The notes under the pieces were generated by a model. It was given only the letters and a program-made list of their open reading frames with translations, did no database searches and was not told the origin of the DNA. From Klebsiella sp. RHBSTW-00484 (GTDB lineage Bacteria > Pseudomonadota > Gammaproteobacteria > Enterobacterales > Enterobacteriaceae), in the NCBI RefSeq assembly GCF_013705725.1, contig NZ_CP055481.1, positions 5,828,001 through 5,892,000 of the forward strand: a stretch of DNA of 64,000 bases. The letters are read 5' to 3'. This document shows, piece by piece, positions 46,920-59,711 of the stretch. How positions within the stretch are numbered: the stretch's first letter is position 1; every line of letters begins with the position of its first letter. Made by a program: the position numbers and the translations under genes.

Positions 46920-48551
46920 TCAATAATCATCCCGCTCATCGTCCTCATCCGGCTGCTCCATCACGCTATAGGCCACCGAGCAGAACAGCGAGTTCAGACG
47001 CTTCATGTCGCCCAGTAGCGCCAGATGCAGCGTACTGGTTTCAATACTTTGCACGTTTTGCTGATGCAGGCGGTCAACGTGGGCATGCGAATAGCGACGG
47101 TTTAAAATGCGAAAACGATGCTTACTACGCCGCAGACGACGGGCGCTCGGCACGTCACCGGAGAAAAAGACCGACATCGCCAGCTGTAGATTACTCAGTA
47201 ACTGATCGTACAGCCCATCCAGCTCCTTCAGCCCCTCCATGGAGAAAGCACGCCGCGCCGCCAGAGATTTATCGGCGATTTCGCTACCCATTCTCTCGAC
47301 AATGTCCGAAGCCTGCTCCAGGTTGAGCGCCATTTCGATGATCTCCGCCCAGCGGCGGGATTCCTCTTCCGCCAGTTCCTCTTTCGGCATGCGCGCCAGA
47401 TAGAGCTTAATCGCGGTATAAAGCACGTTAATGTCATCCGCCATCCGCCGCAGCTCTTTCTCCTCACGCGACTCACCGTGCATGATCTTGCGCAAACCTT
47501 CCAGCATCTGCTCCATCGCATCGCCAATACGCAGCGTTTCACGAGCGGCATTGGCCAGCGCCAGCGCGGGGGTATCCAGCGCCGAAGTATCGAGATGCTT
47601 CGGCTTCAGTCGCGCGTCCAGCTCCGGCTCGTCGCGAATCAAACGCTTACAGAGGCGGGCCATCGGCTCAGCGAACGGCACCATGGCGATACAGCGGATC
47701 AGGTTGTAGAAGACGTGGAAGTAGATAACCAGCTCAGCTTCCGCTAACGGCAGCTTATGCATCACTTCGGCCAGTACATGAACAAACGGCAGGATAATCA
47801 GGCTGCCCACCAGCTTGAACAGCAGGCTGCCAAGCGCAACGCGGCGCGCGGCGGCATTCGCTCCGCTGTTATTGAGCATCGCCAGCAGCCCGGAGCCGAG
47901 ATTAGCGCCAATCACCAGGCACAGCGCGACCGGAAACGAAATCACACCGGTCGAGGTTAACGTCGCGGTCAGCAGCACCGCGGCCAGGCTTGAATAGCTG
48001 ATGATCGCGAATACCGCGCCAATCAGCGCATCCAGCATAATATCGCCGGTCAACGAGGCGAAAATCACCTGCACGCCGTTGGCCTGGGTGATGGGATGCA
48101 CCGCCTGTACGATCAGCTCTAGTGCGAGAAGAATCAGCCCCAGGCCAATCCCCACGCGCCCAAGCTGGCCCGCGCGCGTTTGCTTGCGCCCGAGGAAAAA
48201 AATCACGCCGATAAAAATCAGCAGCGGCGAAAGCCATGACAGGTCGAAGGTCAGCACCCTCGCCATCAGCGCGGTACCGACATCAGCACCCAGCACCATC
48301 ACCAGCGCGGGGGCCAGCGCCACCAGATCCTGGGCGACAAAAGAGGTGACCAGCATGGTGGTGGCATTGCTGCTCTGGACCAGCGCGGTGACGCCAATGC
48401 CCGCACAGAAGGCGAGCGGCTTTTTCTCCACGCTGCTGCTCAGAACGCTTCGCAGGCGTGCGCCGTAGACGCGCATCACGCCGGTGCGAACAATATGGGT
48501 GCCCCACACCAGCAGGGCGACGGCAGAAAGCAGGTGTAGCAGAGTTAACAC
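46920..48551 (-). CDS. yjbB: Na/Pi cotransporter-family protein YjbB
   Basis: 543 residues, the same length as E. coli YjbB. The N-terminal half has two Na/Pi-cotransporter repeats with the QSSNATTMLVTSFV (about 59-72) and TSTGVISFPVALCLVIGANL regions and about nine helices. The C-terminal 200 residues are a cytosolic PhoU-like helical domain (MADDINVLYTAIKLYLARM). In E. coli it can export phosphate. The end DEDDERDDY is acidic. Monocistronic. Confidence 0.93.
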   Translation of the reverse strand: MLTLLHLLSAVALLVWGTHIVRTGVMRVYGARLRSVLSSSVEKKPLAFCAGIGVTALVQSSNATTMLVTSFVAQDLVALAPALVMVLGADVGTALMARVLTFDLSWLSPLLIFIGVIFFLGRKQTRAGQLGRVGIGLGLILLALELIVQAVHPITQANGVQVIFASLTGDIMLDALIGAVFAIISYSSLAAVLLTATLTSTGVISFPVALCLVIGANLGSGLLAMLNNSGANAAARRVALGSLLFKLVGSLIILPFVHVLAEVMHKLPLAEAELVIYFHVFYNLIRCIAMVPFAEPMARLCKRLIRDEPELDARLKPKHLDTSALDTPALALANAARETLRIGDAMEQMLEGLRKIMHGESREEKELRRMADDINVLYTAIKLYLARMPKEELAEEESRRWAEIIEMALNLEQASDIVERMGSEIADKSLAARRAFSMEGLKELDGLYDQLLSNLQLAMSVFFSGDVPSARRLRRSKHRFRILNRRYSHAHVDRLHQQNVQSIETSTLHLALLGDMKRLNSLFCSVAYSVMEQPDEDDERDDY

Positions 48552-48611
48552 GGAATCAGCTTCTCCTTATATTTATCGGTTCCAGAGGCTCAAGGCGTCG
48601 GCATCATGCCT

Positions 48612-48683
48612 GATGGCGCTACGCTTATCAGGCCTACAAAAGATTCTCCCGTAGGCCGGATAAGGCGTTTACGCCACCATCCT
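48612..48683. repeat. REP pair between yjbB and metH
   Basis: ATGCCTGATGGCGCTACGCTTATCAGGCCTAC and the inverted GTAGGCCGGATAAGGCGTTTACGCC are classic paired REP units of the E. coli type. The rest of this 243-nt gap holds only the metH terminator. Confidence 0.93.
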
Positions 48684-48739
48684 GCAAGCAGCGCCCACAA
48701 ACCTTGTTTCAGTATAAGGGTTTAAACACAATAAAGAGA

Positions 48740-48764
48740 CAGAGCGCTCATTGAGCGCCCTGTT
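48740..48764 (-). terminator. Terminator of metH
   Basis: GCGCTC-AAT-GAGCGC on the - strand (within 48748-48762) is followed by TGTCTCTTTATTG. It lies about 30 nt past the metH stop. Confidence 0.65.
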
Positions 48765-48794
48765 AGTTGTAAGGAAAGATAACTGATTGGCGAA

Positions 48795-51700
48795 TTAATC
48801 CGCGTCATACCCCAGATTCGGGGCTAACCAACGTTCGACTTCCGCCACGCTCATCCCTTTACGCAACGAGTAGTCCTCTACCTGATCGCGCTGAATTTGC
48901 GCTACCGCGAAGTACTTGCTGTCCGGGTGGCTGAAGTACCAGCCGGAGACCGAGGCTCCGGGCCACATAGCGAAGGATTCGGTCAGCTTCATACCGGTGT
49001 GCTTTTCCACTTCCAGCAGCTCCCAGATGGTCGCCTTTTCGGTGTGCTCCGGGCAGGCAGGATAACCGGGCGCCGGGCGGATCCCCTGGTAGTTTTCACG
49101 GATCAGCTCTTCGTTGCTGAGGTTCTCGTTCGCCGCGTAGCCCCAGTACACTTTACGTACGCGCTCGTGTAGATATTCGGCAAAGGCTTCCGCCAGACGG
49201 TCGGCAATCGCCTTCACCATAATCTTGTTATAGTCATCGTGCTGCGCCTCGTAAGCATCGGCCAGCGCGTCCTCTTCAAGACCACCAGTTACCGCGAACG
49301 CGCCGATGTAGTCCGCTTTCCCTGACAATTTCGGGGCGACAAAATCCGCCAGACAGTAGTTAGCAAAGCCGACTTTCTCCGTTTGCTGGCGCAGATGATG
49401 CCCTACGTTCAGCACGTGAGTGCGGGTTTCATCACGATAAATTTCCACATCGTCGCCGACGCGGTTTGCCGGGAATAGTCCTACCACACCGCGCGGGTTA
49501 AGAGATTTTTCAGCGCTCAGCTTATCCAGCAGATCGTTGGCATCTTTGAACAGTCGCTGCGCCTCAACGCCGACCACTTCATCTTCCAGAATGCGCGGAT
49601 ATTTCCCGGCCAGCGACCAGGTCATAAAGAACGGCGTCCAGTCGATGTAGTTACGCAGCGTTTCGATGCTGGCTTCGACTTCCTGCACGCCCAGACGATG
49701 GGCCACTGGCGGCGTGTAGCTTGCCCAGTCAAAGGCCAGATCGTTATCACGCGCGGCTTCCAGGGTCACCGGTGGGGTACGCGGTTTCTTGCGAGCATGC
49801 TGAATACGCACGGTTTCATACTCTTTACGCGTGCGGGCGACAAAGTCATCGTGCTGGGTATCGGAGAGCAGCGCCGCGACGACACCTACGGTGCGCGAGG
49901 CGTTCTGCACATAGACCGTCGGACCACTGTAGTTCTGCTCGATTTTCACCGCCGTATGCGCTTTCGAAGTGGTCGCACCGCCAATCAGCAGCGGGATGGT
50001 GAAGCCCTGGCGCTCCATCTCTTTCGCTACGTTGACCATTTCGTCCAGCGACGGGGTAATCAGCCCGGAAAGGCCAATCAGATCAGCGTTCACTTCTCTC
50101 GCCGTTCGGAGGATTTTCTCTGCCGGAACCATCACGCCAAGGTCGACGATTTCGTAGTTGTTACATTGCAGCACCACGCCGACGATGTTTTTGCCGATGT
50201 CATGAACGTCGCCCTTCACGGTCGCAATCACCATCTTGCCGTTGCTGGATCCTTTCTCTTTGCTGGCTTCAATGTACGGTTCCAGATAAGCCACCGCCTG
50301 CTTCATCACGCGGGCAGATTTCACCACCTGCGGCAGGAACATTTTCCCTTCACCAAACAGATCGCCGACCACGTTCATGCCGTCCATCAGCGGCCCTTCG
50401 ATGACCTCGATAGGGCGCGCGGCCTGCTGACGGGCTTCTTCGGTATCCAGCTCGATAAATTCGGTAATGCCTTTGACCAGCGAATATTCGAGACGCTTTT
50501 TCACTTCCCACGAACGCCATTCAGCCTGCTGGATGTTGGCGCTTTCGTCGGCTTTGCTACCGCGATATTTCTCCGCCAGATCCAGCAGACGTTCAGTGCC
50601 ATCATCGCGGCGGTTCAGAATCACATCTTCAACCGCATCGCGCAGTTCAGCGGGCAGGTCGTCGTAAATCGCCAGCTGACCGGCGTTGACGATGCCCATG
50701 TCCATGCCATTACGGATGGCGTAGTAGAGGAATACTGCGTGAATCGCTTCGCGTACCGGGTCGTTGCCGCGAAACGAGAACGAAACGTTGGAGACGCCGC
50801 CGGAAATCAGCGCATGCGGCAGCTCGCGTTTGATGTCTTCACAGGCACCGATAAAGTCCTGGGCGTAGTTGTTGTGCTCTTCAATGCCGGTCGCCACGGC
50901 GAAAATATTCGGGTCAAAAATGATGTCTTCCGGCGGGAAGCCCACTTCTTCGGTGAGAATCTTGTACGCCCGGCGGCAAATCTCAATTTTGCGCGCCCGG
51001 GTATCGGCCTGGCCCTGTTCATCAAAGGCCATCACGACCATGGCAGCACCGTAGCGGCGCACTTTTTTGGCATGGTGGATAAACGGCTCAACGCCCTCTT
51101 TCATCGAGATGGAGTTAACGATGCCTTTACCCTGAATGCACTTCAGTCCTTTTTCGATGACCTCCCACTTTGAGGAGTCGATCATAATCGGCACGCGGGC
51201 GATATCCGGCTCACCGGCAATCAGGTTGAGGAATCGCACCATTGCCGCTTCGGCATCGAGCATCCCCTCATCCATGTTGATATCGATAATCTGCGCGCCG
51301 CTTTCCACCTGCTGGCGGGCAACGTCCAGCGCTTCGTTGTATTTTTCTTCTTTAATCAGGCGTTTAAATTTCGCCGAGCCGGTGACGTTGGTACGCTCGC
51401 CAACGTTCACAAACAGGCTGTCATCACCGATATTCAGCGGCTCGAGGCCTGCGAGACGGCAGGCAACCGGTAGCTCCGGCAACTGGCGCGGCGTCAGCCC
51501 TTCAACGGTGCGGCTCATGGCGGCGATATGTTCCGGCGTGGTGCCGCAGCAGCCGCCGACGATATTCAGGAAGCCAGCCTCTGCCCATTCACGGATTTGC
51601 GCCGCCATATTGTCGGCGTCCAGGTCGTATTCACCAAAGGCGTTCGGCAGCCCGGCGTTCGGGTGCGCGGTGACGTAGCATTCGGCAATGCGCGACAGCT

Positions 51701-52478
51701 CCTGCACGTACTGACGCAGTTCATCCGGGCCTAACGCACAGTTGAGACCAAAGGTCAGCGCATCGGCGTGGCGCAGTGAGTTATAGAAGGCTTCAGTGGT
51801 CTGGCCGGAAAGCGTACGCCCGGAGGCGTCGGTGATGGTGCCGGAGATCATAATAGGCAGATCCACGCCCAGCGCTTCAAACTCTTCCTTCACCGCAAAA
51901 ATCGCCGCTTTGGCGTTGAGGGTATCGAAGACGGTTTCAATCAGGATCAGGTCACTGCCGCCCTCCACCAGCGCTTTGGTGGATTCGCGATAGGCCGCCA
52001 CCAGCCCGTCGAAAGTGATATTGCGAAAGGCCGGGTCGTTGACGTCCGGAGAAATAGACGCGGTGCGGTTAGTCGGGCCGAGTACGCCTGCGACGTAGCG
52101 CGGTTTTTCCGGCGTGCGGGCGGTCCAAGCATCGGCGCTGGCGCGGGCCAGTTTCGCCGCCGCAAAGTTGATCTCCGCCGACAGGGATTCCATCTGGTAA
52201 TCCGCCATCGCGATGGTCGTCGAGTTGAAGGTGTTGGTTTCAATGATATCCGCCCCGGCCGCAAAATAGGCATCGTGGATCGCGGTTATCACCTCCGGCT
52301 TGCTGAGAACCAGCAGGTCGTTGTTGCCCTTCAGATCGCACGGCCAGTCGGCAAAGCGATCGCCACGAAAGTCCTGCTCGCTCAGACGATAGCTCTGGAT
52401 CATGGTGCCCATGCCTCCGTCCAGAACCAGAATACGTTCTTTTAACTGCTGATGCAGTTGCTCAACTTTGCTGCTCAC
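48795..52478 (-). CDS. metH: Cobalamin-dependent methionine synthase MetH
   Basis: 1227 residues with GTG start at 52478 (GGGAG upstream), exactly the E. coli length; a TTG start at 52493 is less likely. Domains run in order: homocysteine-binding barrel ([11 protein letters not shown]; zinc Cys in GGCCGTT, about 310), methyltetrahydrofolate barrel ([14 protein letters not shown]), helical cap and B12 domain with [11 protein letters not shown] (His ligand about 759), and the AdoMet activation domain ([12 protein letters not shown], about 1134). It methylates homocysteine to methionine. Confidence 0.98.
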   Translation of the reverse strand: MSSKVEQLHQQLKERILVLDGGMGTMIQSYRLSEQDFRGDRFADWPCDLKGNNDLLVLSKPEVITAIHDAYFAAGADIIETNTFNSTTIAMADYQMESLSAEINFAAAKLARASADAWTARTPEKPRYVAGVLGPTNRTASISPDVNDPAFRNITFDGLVAAYRESTKALVEGGSDLILIETVFDTLNAKAAIFAVKEEFEALGVDLPIMISGTITDASGRTLSGQTTEAFYNSLRHADALTFGLNCALGPDELRQYVQELSRIAECYVTAHPNAGLPNAFGEYDLDADNMAAQIREWAEAGFLNIVGGCCGTTPEHIAAMSRTVEGLTPRQLPELPVACRLAGLEPLNIGDDSLFVNVGERTNVTGSAKFKRLIKEEKYNEALDVARQQVESGAQIIDINMDEGMLDAEAAMVRFLNLIAGEPDIARVPIMIDSSKWEVIEKGLKCIQGKGIVNSISMKEGVEPFIHHAKKVRRYGAAMVVMAFDEQGQADTRARKIEICRRAYKILTEEVGFPPEDIIFDPNIFAVATGIEEHNNYAQDFIGACEDIKRELPHALISGGVSNVSFSFRGNDPVREAIHAVFLYYAIRNGMDMGIVNAGQLAIYDDLPAELRDAVEDVILNRRDDGTERLLDLAEKYRGSKADESANIQQAEWRSWEVKKRLEYSLVKGITEFIELDTEEARQQAARPIEVIEGPLMDGMNVVGDLFGEGKMFLPQVVKSARVMKQAVAYLEPYIEASKEKGSSNGKMVIATVKGDVHDIGKNIVGVVLQCNNYEIVDLGVMVPAEKILRTAREVNADLIGLSGLITPSLDEMVNVAKEMERQGFTIPLLIGGATTSKAHTAVKIEQNYSGPTVYVQNASRTVGVVAALLSDTQHDDFVARTRKEYETVRIQHARKKPRTPPVTLEAARDNDLAFDWASYTPPVAHRLGVQEVEASIETLRNYIDWTPFFMTWSLAGKYPRILEDEVVGVEAQRLFKDANDLLDKLSAEKSLNPRGVVGLFPANRVGDDVEIYRDETRTHVLNVGHHLRQQTEKVGFANYCLADFVAPKLSGKADYIGAFAVTGGLEEDALADAYEAQHDDYNKIMVKAIADRLAEAFAEYLHERVRKVYWGYAANENLSNEELIRENYQGIRPAPGYPACPEHTEKATIWELLEVEKHTGMKLTESFAMWPGASVSGWYFSHPDSKYFAVAQIQRDQVEDYSLRKGMSVAEVERWLAPNLGYDAD

Positions 52479-52672
52479 ACTCGCTCCCGACAACGCTCAA
52501 CCAGACCGAAAAAACTCAACAGACCATACTGGCATAAACCTGGAGGGTGGAAAAGAAAACAACGGCAACATGAGACATGTTCAGCTTCACTCATCCGATC
52601 AGTCTGGTAGTGATTGCATTATCGCCAAATAAAACGAAAATCATTTCCACGATACAGAAAAAGGAGTCCGCG

Positions 52673-53500
52673 ATGGCTACCCCCGTTCCTGCAAAACGCG
52701 GCAGAAAACCTGCCTCCCCCGCCGCCACTCCGGCTGGTGGACAAGTTCAGTCCCTGACACGTGGCCTGAAGCTACTCGAATGGATTTCTGAATCTCACGG
52801 CAGCGTCGCGCTGACCGAGCTGGCCCAGCAGGCCGGTTTGCCTAATTCGACCACTCACCGCCTGCTGACCACCATGCAGCAGTTGGGCTTTGTTCGCCAG
52901 GTTGGCGAGCTAGGACACTGGTCGGTGGGGGCGCATGCATTTGTTGTCGGCAGCAGCTTCCTGCAAAGCCGCAACCTGCTGGCTATCGTCCATCCCATCC
53001 TGCGCCAGCTGATGGAGGATTCCGGCGAGACGGTTAACCTCGCGGTGCTGGACCAGGGCGATCATCAGGCGATTATCATCGACCAGGTACAGTGTACCCA
53101 ACTGATGCGTATGTCGGCACCGATTGGCGGCAAGCTGCCTATGCACGCTTCCGGTGCGGGAAAAGCGTTTCTGTCGCAGTTGAGTGAAGAGCAAGTGACC
53201 AGCCTGCTGCATCGTAAAGGCCTGCATGCTTATACCCACGCTACGCTGGTGTCGCCGGTACATCTGAAAGAGGATTTGGCCCAGACGCGTAAACGCGGCT
53301 ATTCGTTTGATGATGAAGAACACGCGCTTGGCCTGCGCTGCGTGGCATCGTGTATTTATGATGAACACCGCGAGCCGTTCGCCGCGATTTCTATCTCCGG
53401 GCCGATTTCGCGCATTACTGACGATCGCGTTACCGAACTGGGGGCGCTAGCGATTAAGGCGGCGAAAGAAGTGACGCTGGCGTATGGAGGAGTGCGATAA
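52673..53500 (+). CDS. iclR: IclR repressor of the glyoxylate bypass
   Basis: 275 residues (E. coli 274). The winged HTH is at about 25-90 (VQSLTRGLKLLEWISESHGS, LAQQAGLPNSTTHRLLTTM). The GAF-like effector domain has MRMSAPIGGKLPMHASGAGK and YSFDDEEHALGLRCVA. It represses aceBAK, whose operator is visible at 59536-59565. ATG 52673 with AAGGAG. It is divergent from metH; a 137-residue ASCH gene starts directly at its stop. Confidence 0.97.
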   Translation: MATPVPAKRGRKPASPAATPAGGQVQSLTRGLKLLEWISESHGSVALTELAQQAGLPNSTTHRLLTTMQQLGFVRQVGELGHWSVGAHAFVVGSSFLQSRNLLAIVHPILRQLMEDSGETVNLAVLDQGDHQAIIIDQVQCTQLMRMSAPIGGKLPMHASGAGKAFLSQLSEEQVTSLLHRKGLHAYTHATLVSPVHLKEDLAQTRKRGYSFDDEEHALGLRCVASCIYDEHREPFAAISISGPISRITDDRVTELGALAIKAAKEVTLAYGGVR

Positions 53501-53914
53501 ATGAGCGATCTGAAATCATACTGGCAGGATAAATACCCTTCCGCTTTCTGCTGGTCTTTCGGTGATTCACCGGAGCTCGCCGACGAGCTGGCAGCGCTGG
53601 TCGTTGCCGGGAAAAAGCGCGGCACCTGCGGCTCGCTTGCCAGCTATCAGCAAGAGCTGCCGCCCGTGACACCAGGGGCATATCACATTGTGCTGGACGG
53701 AAAAGGTAAAGCCGTATGCGTGATACGCACCCTGGCGCTCAGGTTGATACGTTTTAACGAAATGAGCGCGGAGCTGGCCGCGCTGGAAGGCGAAGGTGAT
53801 TTGAGCCTGGCTTACTGGCAATCTGCGCATCAGGCGTTCTTTGAGCGCGAAGGCACCTGGGCGCCGGATATGGAGCTGGTGTACGAAGAATTCGCCGTTA
53901 TTGAAGTGGCCTGA
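53501..53914 (+). CDS. ASCH-domain protein
   Basis: 137 residues with a single ASCH fold: SAFCWSFGDSPELADELAAL, then the basic loop VVAGKKRGTCGS, then PGAYHIVLDGKGKAVCVIRT and the acidic helix EGEGDLSLAYWQSAHQAFFE. ASCH proteins are PUA-related RNA-binding proteins, some with RNase or hydrolase activity; no activity can be assigned. Its ATG abuts the iclR TAA with no gap, so it is translationally tied to iclR. In E. coli iclR sits beside aceK without this gene. Confidence 0.85.
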   Translation: MSDLKSYWQDKYPSAFCWSFGDSPELADELAALVVAGKKRGTCGSLASYQQELPPVTPGAYHIVLDGKGKAVCVIRTLALRLIRFNEMSAELAALEGEGDLSLAYWQSAHQAFFEREGTWAPDMELVYEEFAVIEVA

Positions 53915-53962
53915 TTGACCCCGCCTGCGACTGACAACGATATGCGGGATAAGTGTTTACAC

Positions 53963-54256
53963 TTACAGGTAGTTTTGCGGATCTTGTTTCTCATGCAGTA
54001 CAGCCAGAACAATGATGCCTTCTGGAACTTCCCGGTAATAAATAATATGGCTTTCTACCGGGAAACTGCGTACTGCTGGAAAAAGATCGTCACTACGATC
54101 GCGACCAGGAGAGGGGTGTTTATCAAGGATATCCGTCATCGTCACGCGTAAAACCAAGGCGTAGGCTTCTGCAACATCCTTACCCCAGCGATGTGTAGAA
54201 TAAATCCTGATTGCGCGAATATGCTCTTTCGCCACGGTTGTAAACCTGACGCTCAT
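53963..54256 (-). CDS. RelE/ParE-family toxin
   Basis: A 97-residue basic protein with ParE/RelE fold features: VRFTTVAKEHIRAIRIYSTH, HPSPGRDRSDDLFPAVRSFP, HIIYYREVPEGIIVLAVLHE. ParE members poison gyrase and RelE members cut mRNA; the LFPAVRSFPVESHIIYY pattern favours the ParE branch. It lies 15 nt after the antitoxin gene, in the normal antitoxin-first order. Intact. Confidence 0.88.
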   Translation of the reverse strand: MSVRFTTVAKEHIRAIRIYSTHRWGKDVAEAYALVLRVTMTDILDKHPSPGRDRSDDLFPAVRSFPVESHIIYYREVPEGIIVLAVLHEKQDPQNYL

Positions 54257-54271
54257 CCCTTAGCTTTATCC

Positions 54272-54538
54272 TTAAATTTCGTTTTTTTCATCGGATGCCA
54301 GTGGGCCGAAGACATCATCAATACCATGCAATTCACCGCTATCTGCCTGAGCGATAGATTCAGCCAGAACAGCCTTCAATCGCTGTAGCTTCAACTGGGT
54401 AAATTGGTCATATTCTTCGGGCGAAATCACTACTGCCACACGCTTACCGTGCTTACTGATTTCCACGGGTTCACGCTGAGCTTTCATCAGCAAATCACCA
54501 AACTGATTCTTCGCTTGTTGTGCGGGCATGACTTGCAT
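54272..54538 (-). CDS. Phd/YefM-family antitoxin
   Basis: An 88-residue protein: QVMPAQQAKNQFGDLLMKAQ, REPVEISKHGKRVAVVISPE, EYDQF, the Phd DNA-binding N-terminal domain, then a helical acidic tail (SGELHGIDDVFGPLASDEKN) that would bind the toxin. Strong ribosome site AAGGAGGG. The promoter region has a perfect palindrome, the expected autoregulatory operator. Partner of the ParE-type toxin downstream. Confidence 0.9.
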   Translation of the reverse strand: MQVMPAQQAKNQFGDLLMKAQREPVEISKHGKRVAVVISPEEYDQFTQLKLQRLKAVLAESIAQADSGELHGIDDVFGPLASDEKNEI

Positions 54539-54568
54539 ACACCCTCCTTTTGGCCAAAATGGCTCGAA

Positions 54569-54583
54569 TGTCTAATATAGACA
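54569..54583. promoter_or_regulatory. Operator palindrome of the toxin-antitoxin pair
   Basis: TGTCTA-ATA-TAGACA is a perfect 15-bp palindrome 31 nt upstream of the antitoxin start, within an overlapping TAATATAGACATATTA. It fits the site bound by Phd-family antitoxins. Confidence 0.7.
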
Positions 54584-54695
54584 TATTAGAAAGAAGGCTC
54601 CCATATCTCCAGCAAAATCTTCAGACAGGTTCGTCCCTATTCCCCAATTAGCGGCAACAATACTGCGCTAAGCAAATCCCCGCAAACCGTCTGAT

Positions 54696-56511
<1,816 letters not shown>

Positions 56512-56513
56512 CA

Positions 56514-57818
56514 TCAGAACTGTTCTTCTTCTGTTGAACCGGTTAACGCCGTTACGGACGAGGCCCCACCCTGAATAATGGTGGTCACCTTATCGAAGTA
56601 GCCGGTGCCGACTTCCTGCTGATGAGAGACAAAAGTGTAGCCATCTTTAGCCGCCGCAAACTCCGGCTGCTGGACCTTCTCAACGTAGTGCTTCATGCCT
56701 TCGCCCTGAGCGTAAGCGTGCGCCAGGTCGAACATGTTGAACCACATGCTGTGAATACCGGCCAGGGTGATGAACTGGTACTTGTAGCCCATATCCGCCA
56801 GCTGCTGCTGGAAGCTGGCGATGGTTTTATCATCCAGTTTTTTCTGCCAGTTAAAGGACGGCGAGCAGTTGTAAGCCAGCAGCTTGCCCGGATATTTGGC
56901 GTGAATCGCATCGGCAAAGCGTTTCGCCAGCTCAAGGTCCGGGGTAGAGGTTTCGCACCACACCAGGTCAGCATACGGTGCGTAGGCCAGGCCGCGGCTA
57001 ATCGCTTGTTCAATACCGGCGTGAGTGCGGAAAAAGCCTTCGGTCGTGCGATCGCCGGTGATGAATTCACGATCGTAGGGATCGCAGTCGGAGGTAATTA
57101 AATCGGCGGCATCGGCATCCGTTCGGGCGATCACCAGCGTCGGCACGCCCATGACGTCAGCCGCCAGGCGCGCGGCAACCAGCTTCTGAATCGCTTCCTG
57201 CGTCGGCACCAGTACTTTGCCGCCCATATGACCGCATTTCTTCACCGAGGCCAGCTGATCTTCGAAGTGAACGGCCGCTGCACCCGCCTCAATCATCGAT
57301 TTCATCAACTCAAACGCGTTGAGTACGCCGCCAAATCCTGCTTCCGCGTCGGCGACGATCGGCAGGAAATAATCCGTATAACGCGGATCGCTCGGCTCAA
57401 TGCCCGCAGACCACTGGATCTGATCCGCGCGGCGGAAGGTGTTGTTGATCCGATCGACAACGGCCGGTACCGAGTTCGCCGGATAGAGCGATTGATCCGG
57501 ATACATGCTGGAAGCCAGGTTAGCGTCCGCAGCCACCTGCCAGCCGGAGAGATATACGGCTTCAATACCTGCTTTTGCCTGCTGCAGTGCCTGACCGCCG
57601 GTCAGCGCGCCGAGGCTGTTGATATAGCCTTTTTTCGCTTCACCGTGCAGTAGCCGCCACATCTTCGCCGCGCCCAGCTGCGCCAGGGTGCATTCCGGAT
57701 TGACTGAGCCGCGTAATTTCACCACGTCTTCGGCGCTGTATGGGCGAGTAATGCCTTCCCAGCGCGGGTTCGTCCACTCTTTATTTAATTCTTCGATTTG
57801 TTGGGTACGAGTTTTCAT
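56514..57818 (-). CDS. aceA: Isocitrate lyase AceA
   Basis: 434 residues (E. coli 434). It splits isocitrate into succinate and glyoxylate. The active-site signature KKCGHMGGK (Cys about 195) is present, with preceding HFEDQLASV, and [12 protein letters not shown] near 314. ATG 57818 gives [15 protein letters not shown] 57833 would add five residues. Middle gene of aceBAK, 31 nt after aceB. Confidence 0.98.
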   Translation of the reverse strand: MKTRTQQIEELNKEWTNPRWEGITRPYSAEDVVKLRGSVNPECTLAQLGAAKMWRLLHGEAKKGYINSLGALTGGQALQQAKAGIEAVYLSGWQVAADANLASSMYPDQSLYPANSVPAVVDRINNTFRRADQIQWSAGIEPSDPRYTDYFLPIVADAEAGFGGVLNAFELMKSMIEAGAAAVHFEDQLASVKKCGHMGGKVLVPTQEAIQKLVAARLAADVMGVPTLVIARTDADAADLITSDCDPYDREFITGDRTTEGFFRTHAGIEQAISRGLAYAPYADLVWCETSTPDLELAKRFADAIHAKYPGKLLAYNCSPSFNWQKKLDDKTIASFQQQLADMGYKYQFITLAGIHSMWFNMFDLAHAYAQGEGMKHYVEKVQQPEFAAAKDGYTFVSHQQEVGTGYFDKVTTIIQGGASSVTALTGSTEEEQF

Positions 57819-57849
57819 GTGCAGATGCTCCATATTGTTATGTGGTGAA

Positions 57850-59451
57850 TTAGGCCAGTAGGCGATAGCCCGGCAGGGTTAAGAAATCAATAAGCTCATC
57901 GGAAGTGGTGATTTGTTCCATCAGACGGGCGGCTTCATCAAAGCGCCCGCTGCTGTAGCGGTGTTCGCCCAGTTCGTCCTGAATCACCCGCATCTCTTCA
58001 GCCAGCCACTGACGGAATAGTGCTTTGGTTACCGGCTTGCCGTTGTTCAGGGTTTTCTCGTGATGGATCCACTGCCAAATAGAAGTACGGGAGATTTCGG
58101 CAGTGGCCGCATCTTCCATCAGACCGTAAATCGGTACGCAGCCGTTGCCGGAGATCCACGCTTCGATGTACTGCACCGCGACACGGATGTTGGCGCGCAT
58201 GCCTTCTTCAGTTCGTTCGCCTTCACAAGGAGCCAGAAGTTGCTCGGCGGTAATTGGCGCATCGTCATCGCGGGTGACGAACAGCTGGTTTTTATTCTCG
58301 CCCAGCACGCCGTTAAAGACGGCCATCGCGGTATCCGCCAGCCCCGGATGGGCGATCCAGGTGCCATCGTGGCCGTTATTAGCTTCCAGCGATTTGTCGG
58401 CTTTTACCTTATTCAGTACCTGATTATTTCGCCCAGCATCTTTGCTCGGAATAAATGCCGCCATGCCGCCCATCGCAAACGCACCGCGCTTGTGGCAGGT
58501 TTTAATCAGCAATCGCGAGTAGGCGCTGAGGAAAGGCTTATCCATTGTCACCACCTGGCGGTCCGGCAGGACGCGATCCGGGTGATTTTTCAACGTTTTG
58601 ATATAGCTGAAAATATAGTCCCAGCGCCCGCAGTTCAGACCAACGATATGGTCGCGCAGGGCGTGCAGGATTTCGTCCATCTGGAAAACGGCAGGCAACG
58701 TTTCAATCAGTAGAGTGGCTTTGATGGTGCCGCGCGGAAGCTCAAAGCGGTCTTCAGTGAAGCTAAAGACTTCACTCCACCACGCGGCCTCCTGCCAGGC
58801 CTGAGTCTTCGGCAGATAGAAATAAGGACCGCTATCTTTTGCCAGCAACGCCTTGTAGTTGTGGAAGAAATAGAGAGCAAAATCGAACAGGCTGCCGGGA
58901 ATAGCATCCCCACGCCATGTCACGTGTTTTTCCGGCAAATGTAGGCCGCGTACACGACAAATAAGTAATGCCGGGTCCGGCTTAAGCTGGTAAATCTTGC
59001 CAGCCTCGTTGGTGTAACTAATGGTGCCGTTTACCGCATCACGCAGGTTAATTTGCCCATCAACGACTTTGCTCCATTCGGGTGCCAGCGAGTCTTCAAA
59101 ATCGGCCATAAAGACTTTCACGTTCGCATTGAGCGCGTTGATGACCATCTTGCGCTCAACCGGGCCGGTAATTTCTACCCGGCGATCCTGTAAGTCTTCA
59201 GGAATGCCGCGAATTTTCCAGTCACCATTACGAATGGAAGCTGTTTCCGAAATAAAATCAGGAAGCTTGCCATCATCAATTGCCTTCTGTTGCTGGATTC
59301 GTGCCGTCAGCAATTTATTGCGCTCAGGCGTAAAACGGCTCACCAGTTCGCTCAGGAATTCCACCGCCTCAGGCGTTAAGATTTGCTTTTCCTGCTCGCC
59401 ATAGGGCTGACTGAAAGTCAGTTCATCAGTGATTGTCGCCTGCTGCGTCAT
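57850..59451 (-). CDS. aceB: Malate synthase A AceB
   Basis: 533 residues (E. coli 533). It condenses glyoxylate with acetyl-CoA to malate. Conserved regions: [15 protein letters not shown] (Mg/Asp site), [20 protein letters not shown] (about 246-265, Glu ligand), [17 protein letters not shown] and the C-terminal [13 protein letters not shown]. The frame is open to 59535, but ATG 59451 gives the family start [11 protein letters not shown]. First gene of aceBAK, downstream of the IclR operator. Confidence 0.98.
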   Translation of the reverse strand: MTQQATITDELTFSQPYGEQEKQILTPEAVEFLSELVSRFTPERNKLLTARIQQQKAIDDGKLPDFISETASIRNGDWKIRGIPEDLQDRRVEITGPVERKMVINALNANVKVFMADFEDSLAPEWSKVVDGQINLRDAVNGTISYTNEAGKIYQLKPDPALLICRVRGLHLPEKHVTWRGDAIPGSLFDFALYFFHNYKALLAKDSGPYFYLPKTQAWQEAAWWSEVFSFTEDRFELPRGTIKATLLIETLPAVFQMDEILHALRDHIVGLNCGRWDYIFSYIKTLKNHPDRVLPDRQVVTMDKPFLSAYSRLLIKTCHKRGAFAMGGMAAFIPSKDAGRNNQVLNKVKADKSLEANNGHDGTWIAHPGLADTAMAVFNGVLGENKNQLFVTRDDDAPITAEQLLAPCEGERTEEGMRANIRVAVQYIEAWISGNGCVPIYGLMEDAATAEISRTSIWQWIHHEKTLNNGKPVTKALFRQWLAEEMRVIQDELGEHRYSSGRFDEAARLMEQITTSDELIDFLTLPGYRLLA

Positions 59452-59535
59452 TGTGCTGCTCCTCTTGGTTGATCCAGTTGGCGCGAACGTAAGATCGTTG
59501 TGTAGTTTTCGTTCAGCACAATTAAGATTACGCAA

Positions 59536-59565
59536 TTAAATTTCAAAATCAAAAACAATTTCCAT
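59536..59565 (-). promoter_or_regulatory. IclR operator at the aceB promoter
   Basis: The - strand reads TGGAAATTGTTTTTGATTTT then GAAATTTAAT, closely matching the E. coli aceB IclR box. It lies about 85 nt upstream of the aceB start in a strongly A/T-rich stretch. Confidence 0.88.
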
Positions 59566-59646
59566 TTTTAATTTAATTGTTAATTAACTTATTGATAACA
59601 ATAAAATTAAAAATAAATTACAACATGAAGCAGATTTCGAAAACAA

Positions 59647-59667
59647 AAAAGGCACCCGAAGGTGCCA
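59647..59667 (-). terminator. Terminator of metA
   Basis: GGCACC-TTCG-GGTGCC on the - strand (59666-59651) is followed by TTTTTTG. It lies 45 nt past the metA stop. Confidence 0.9.
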
Positions 59668-59711
59668 GAGGCAAAATGCTGAAACGCTTTAGGATCGTGT
59701 TATGTAGAAGA

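Noticed and set aside
49698..51173. 491-residue open frame antisense to metH
   Set aside because: It lies wholly opposite conserved metH codons and reads as Arg/His/Gln-rich filler typical of antisense frames in GC-rich genes.
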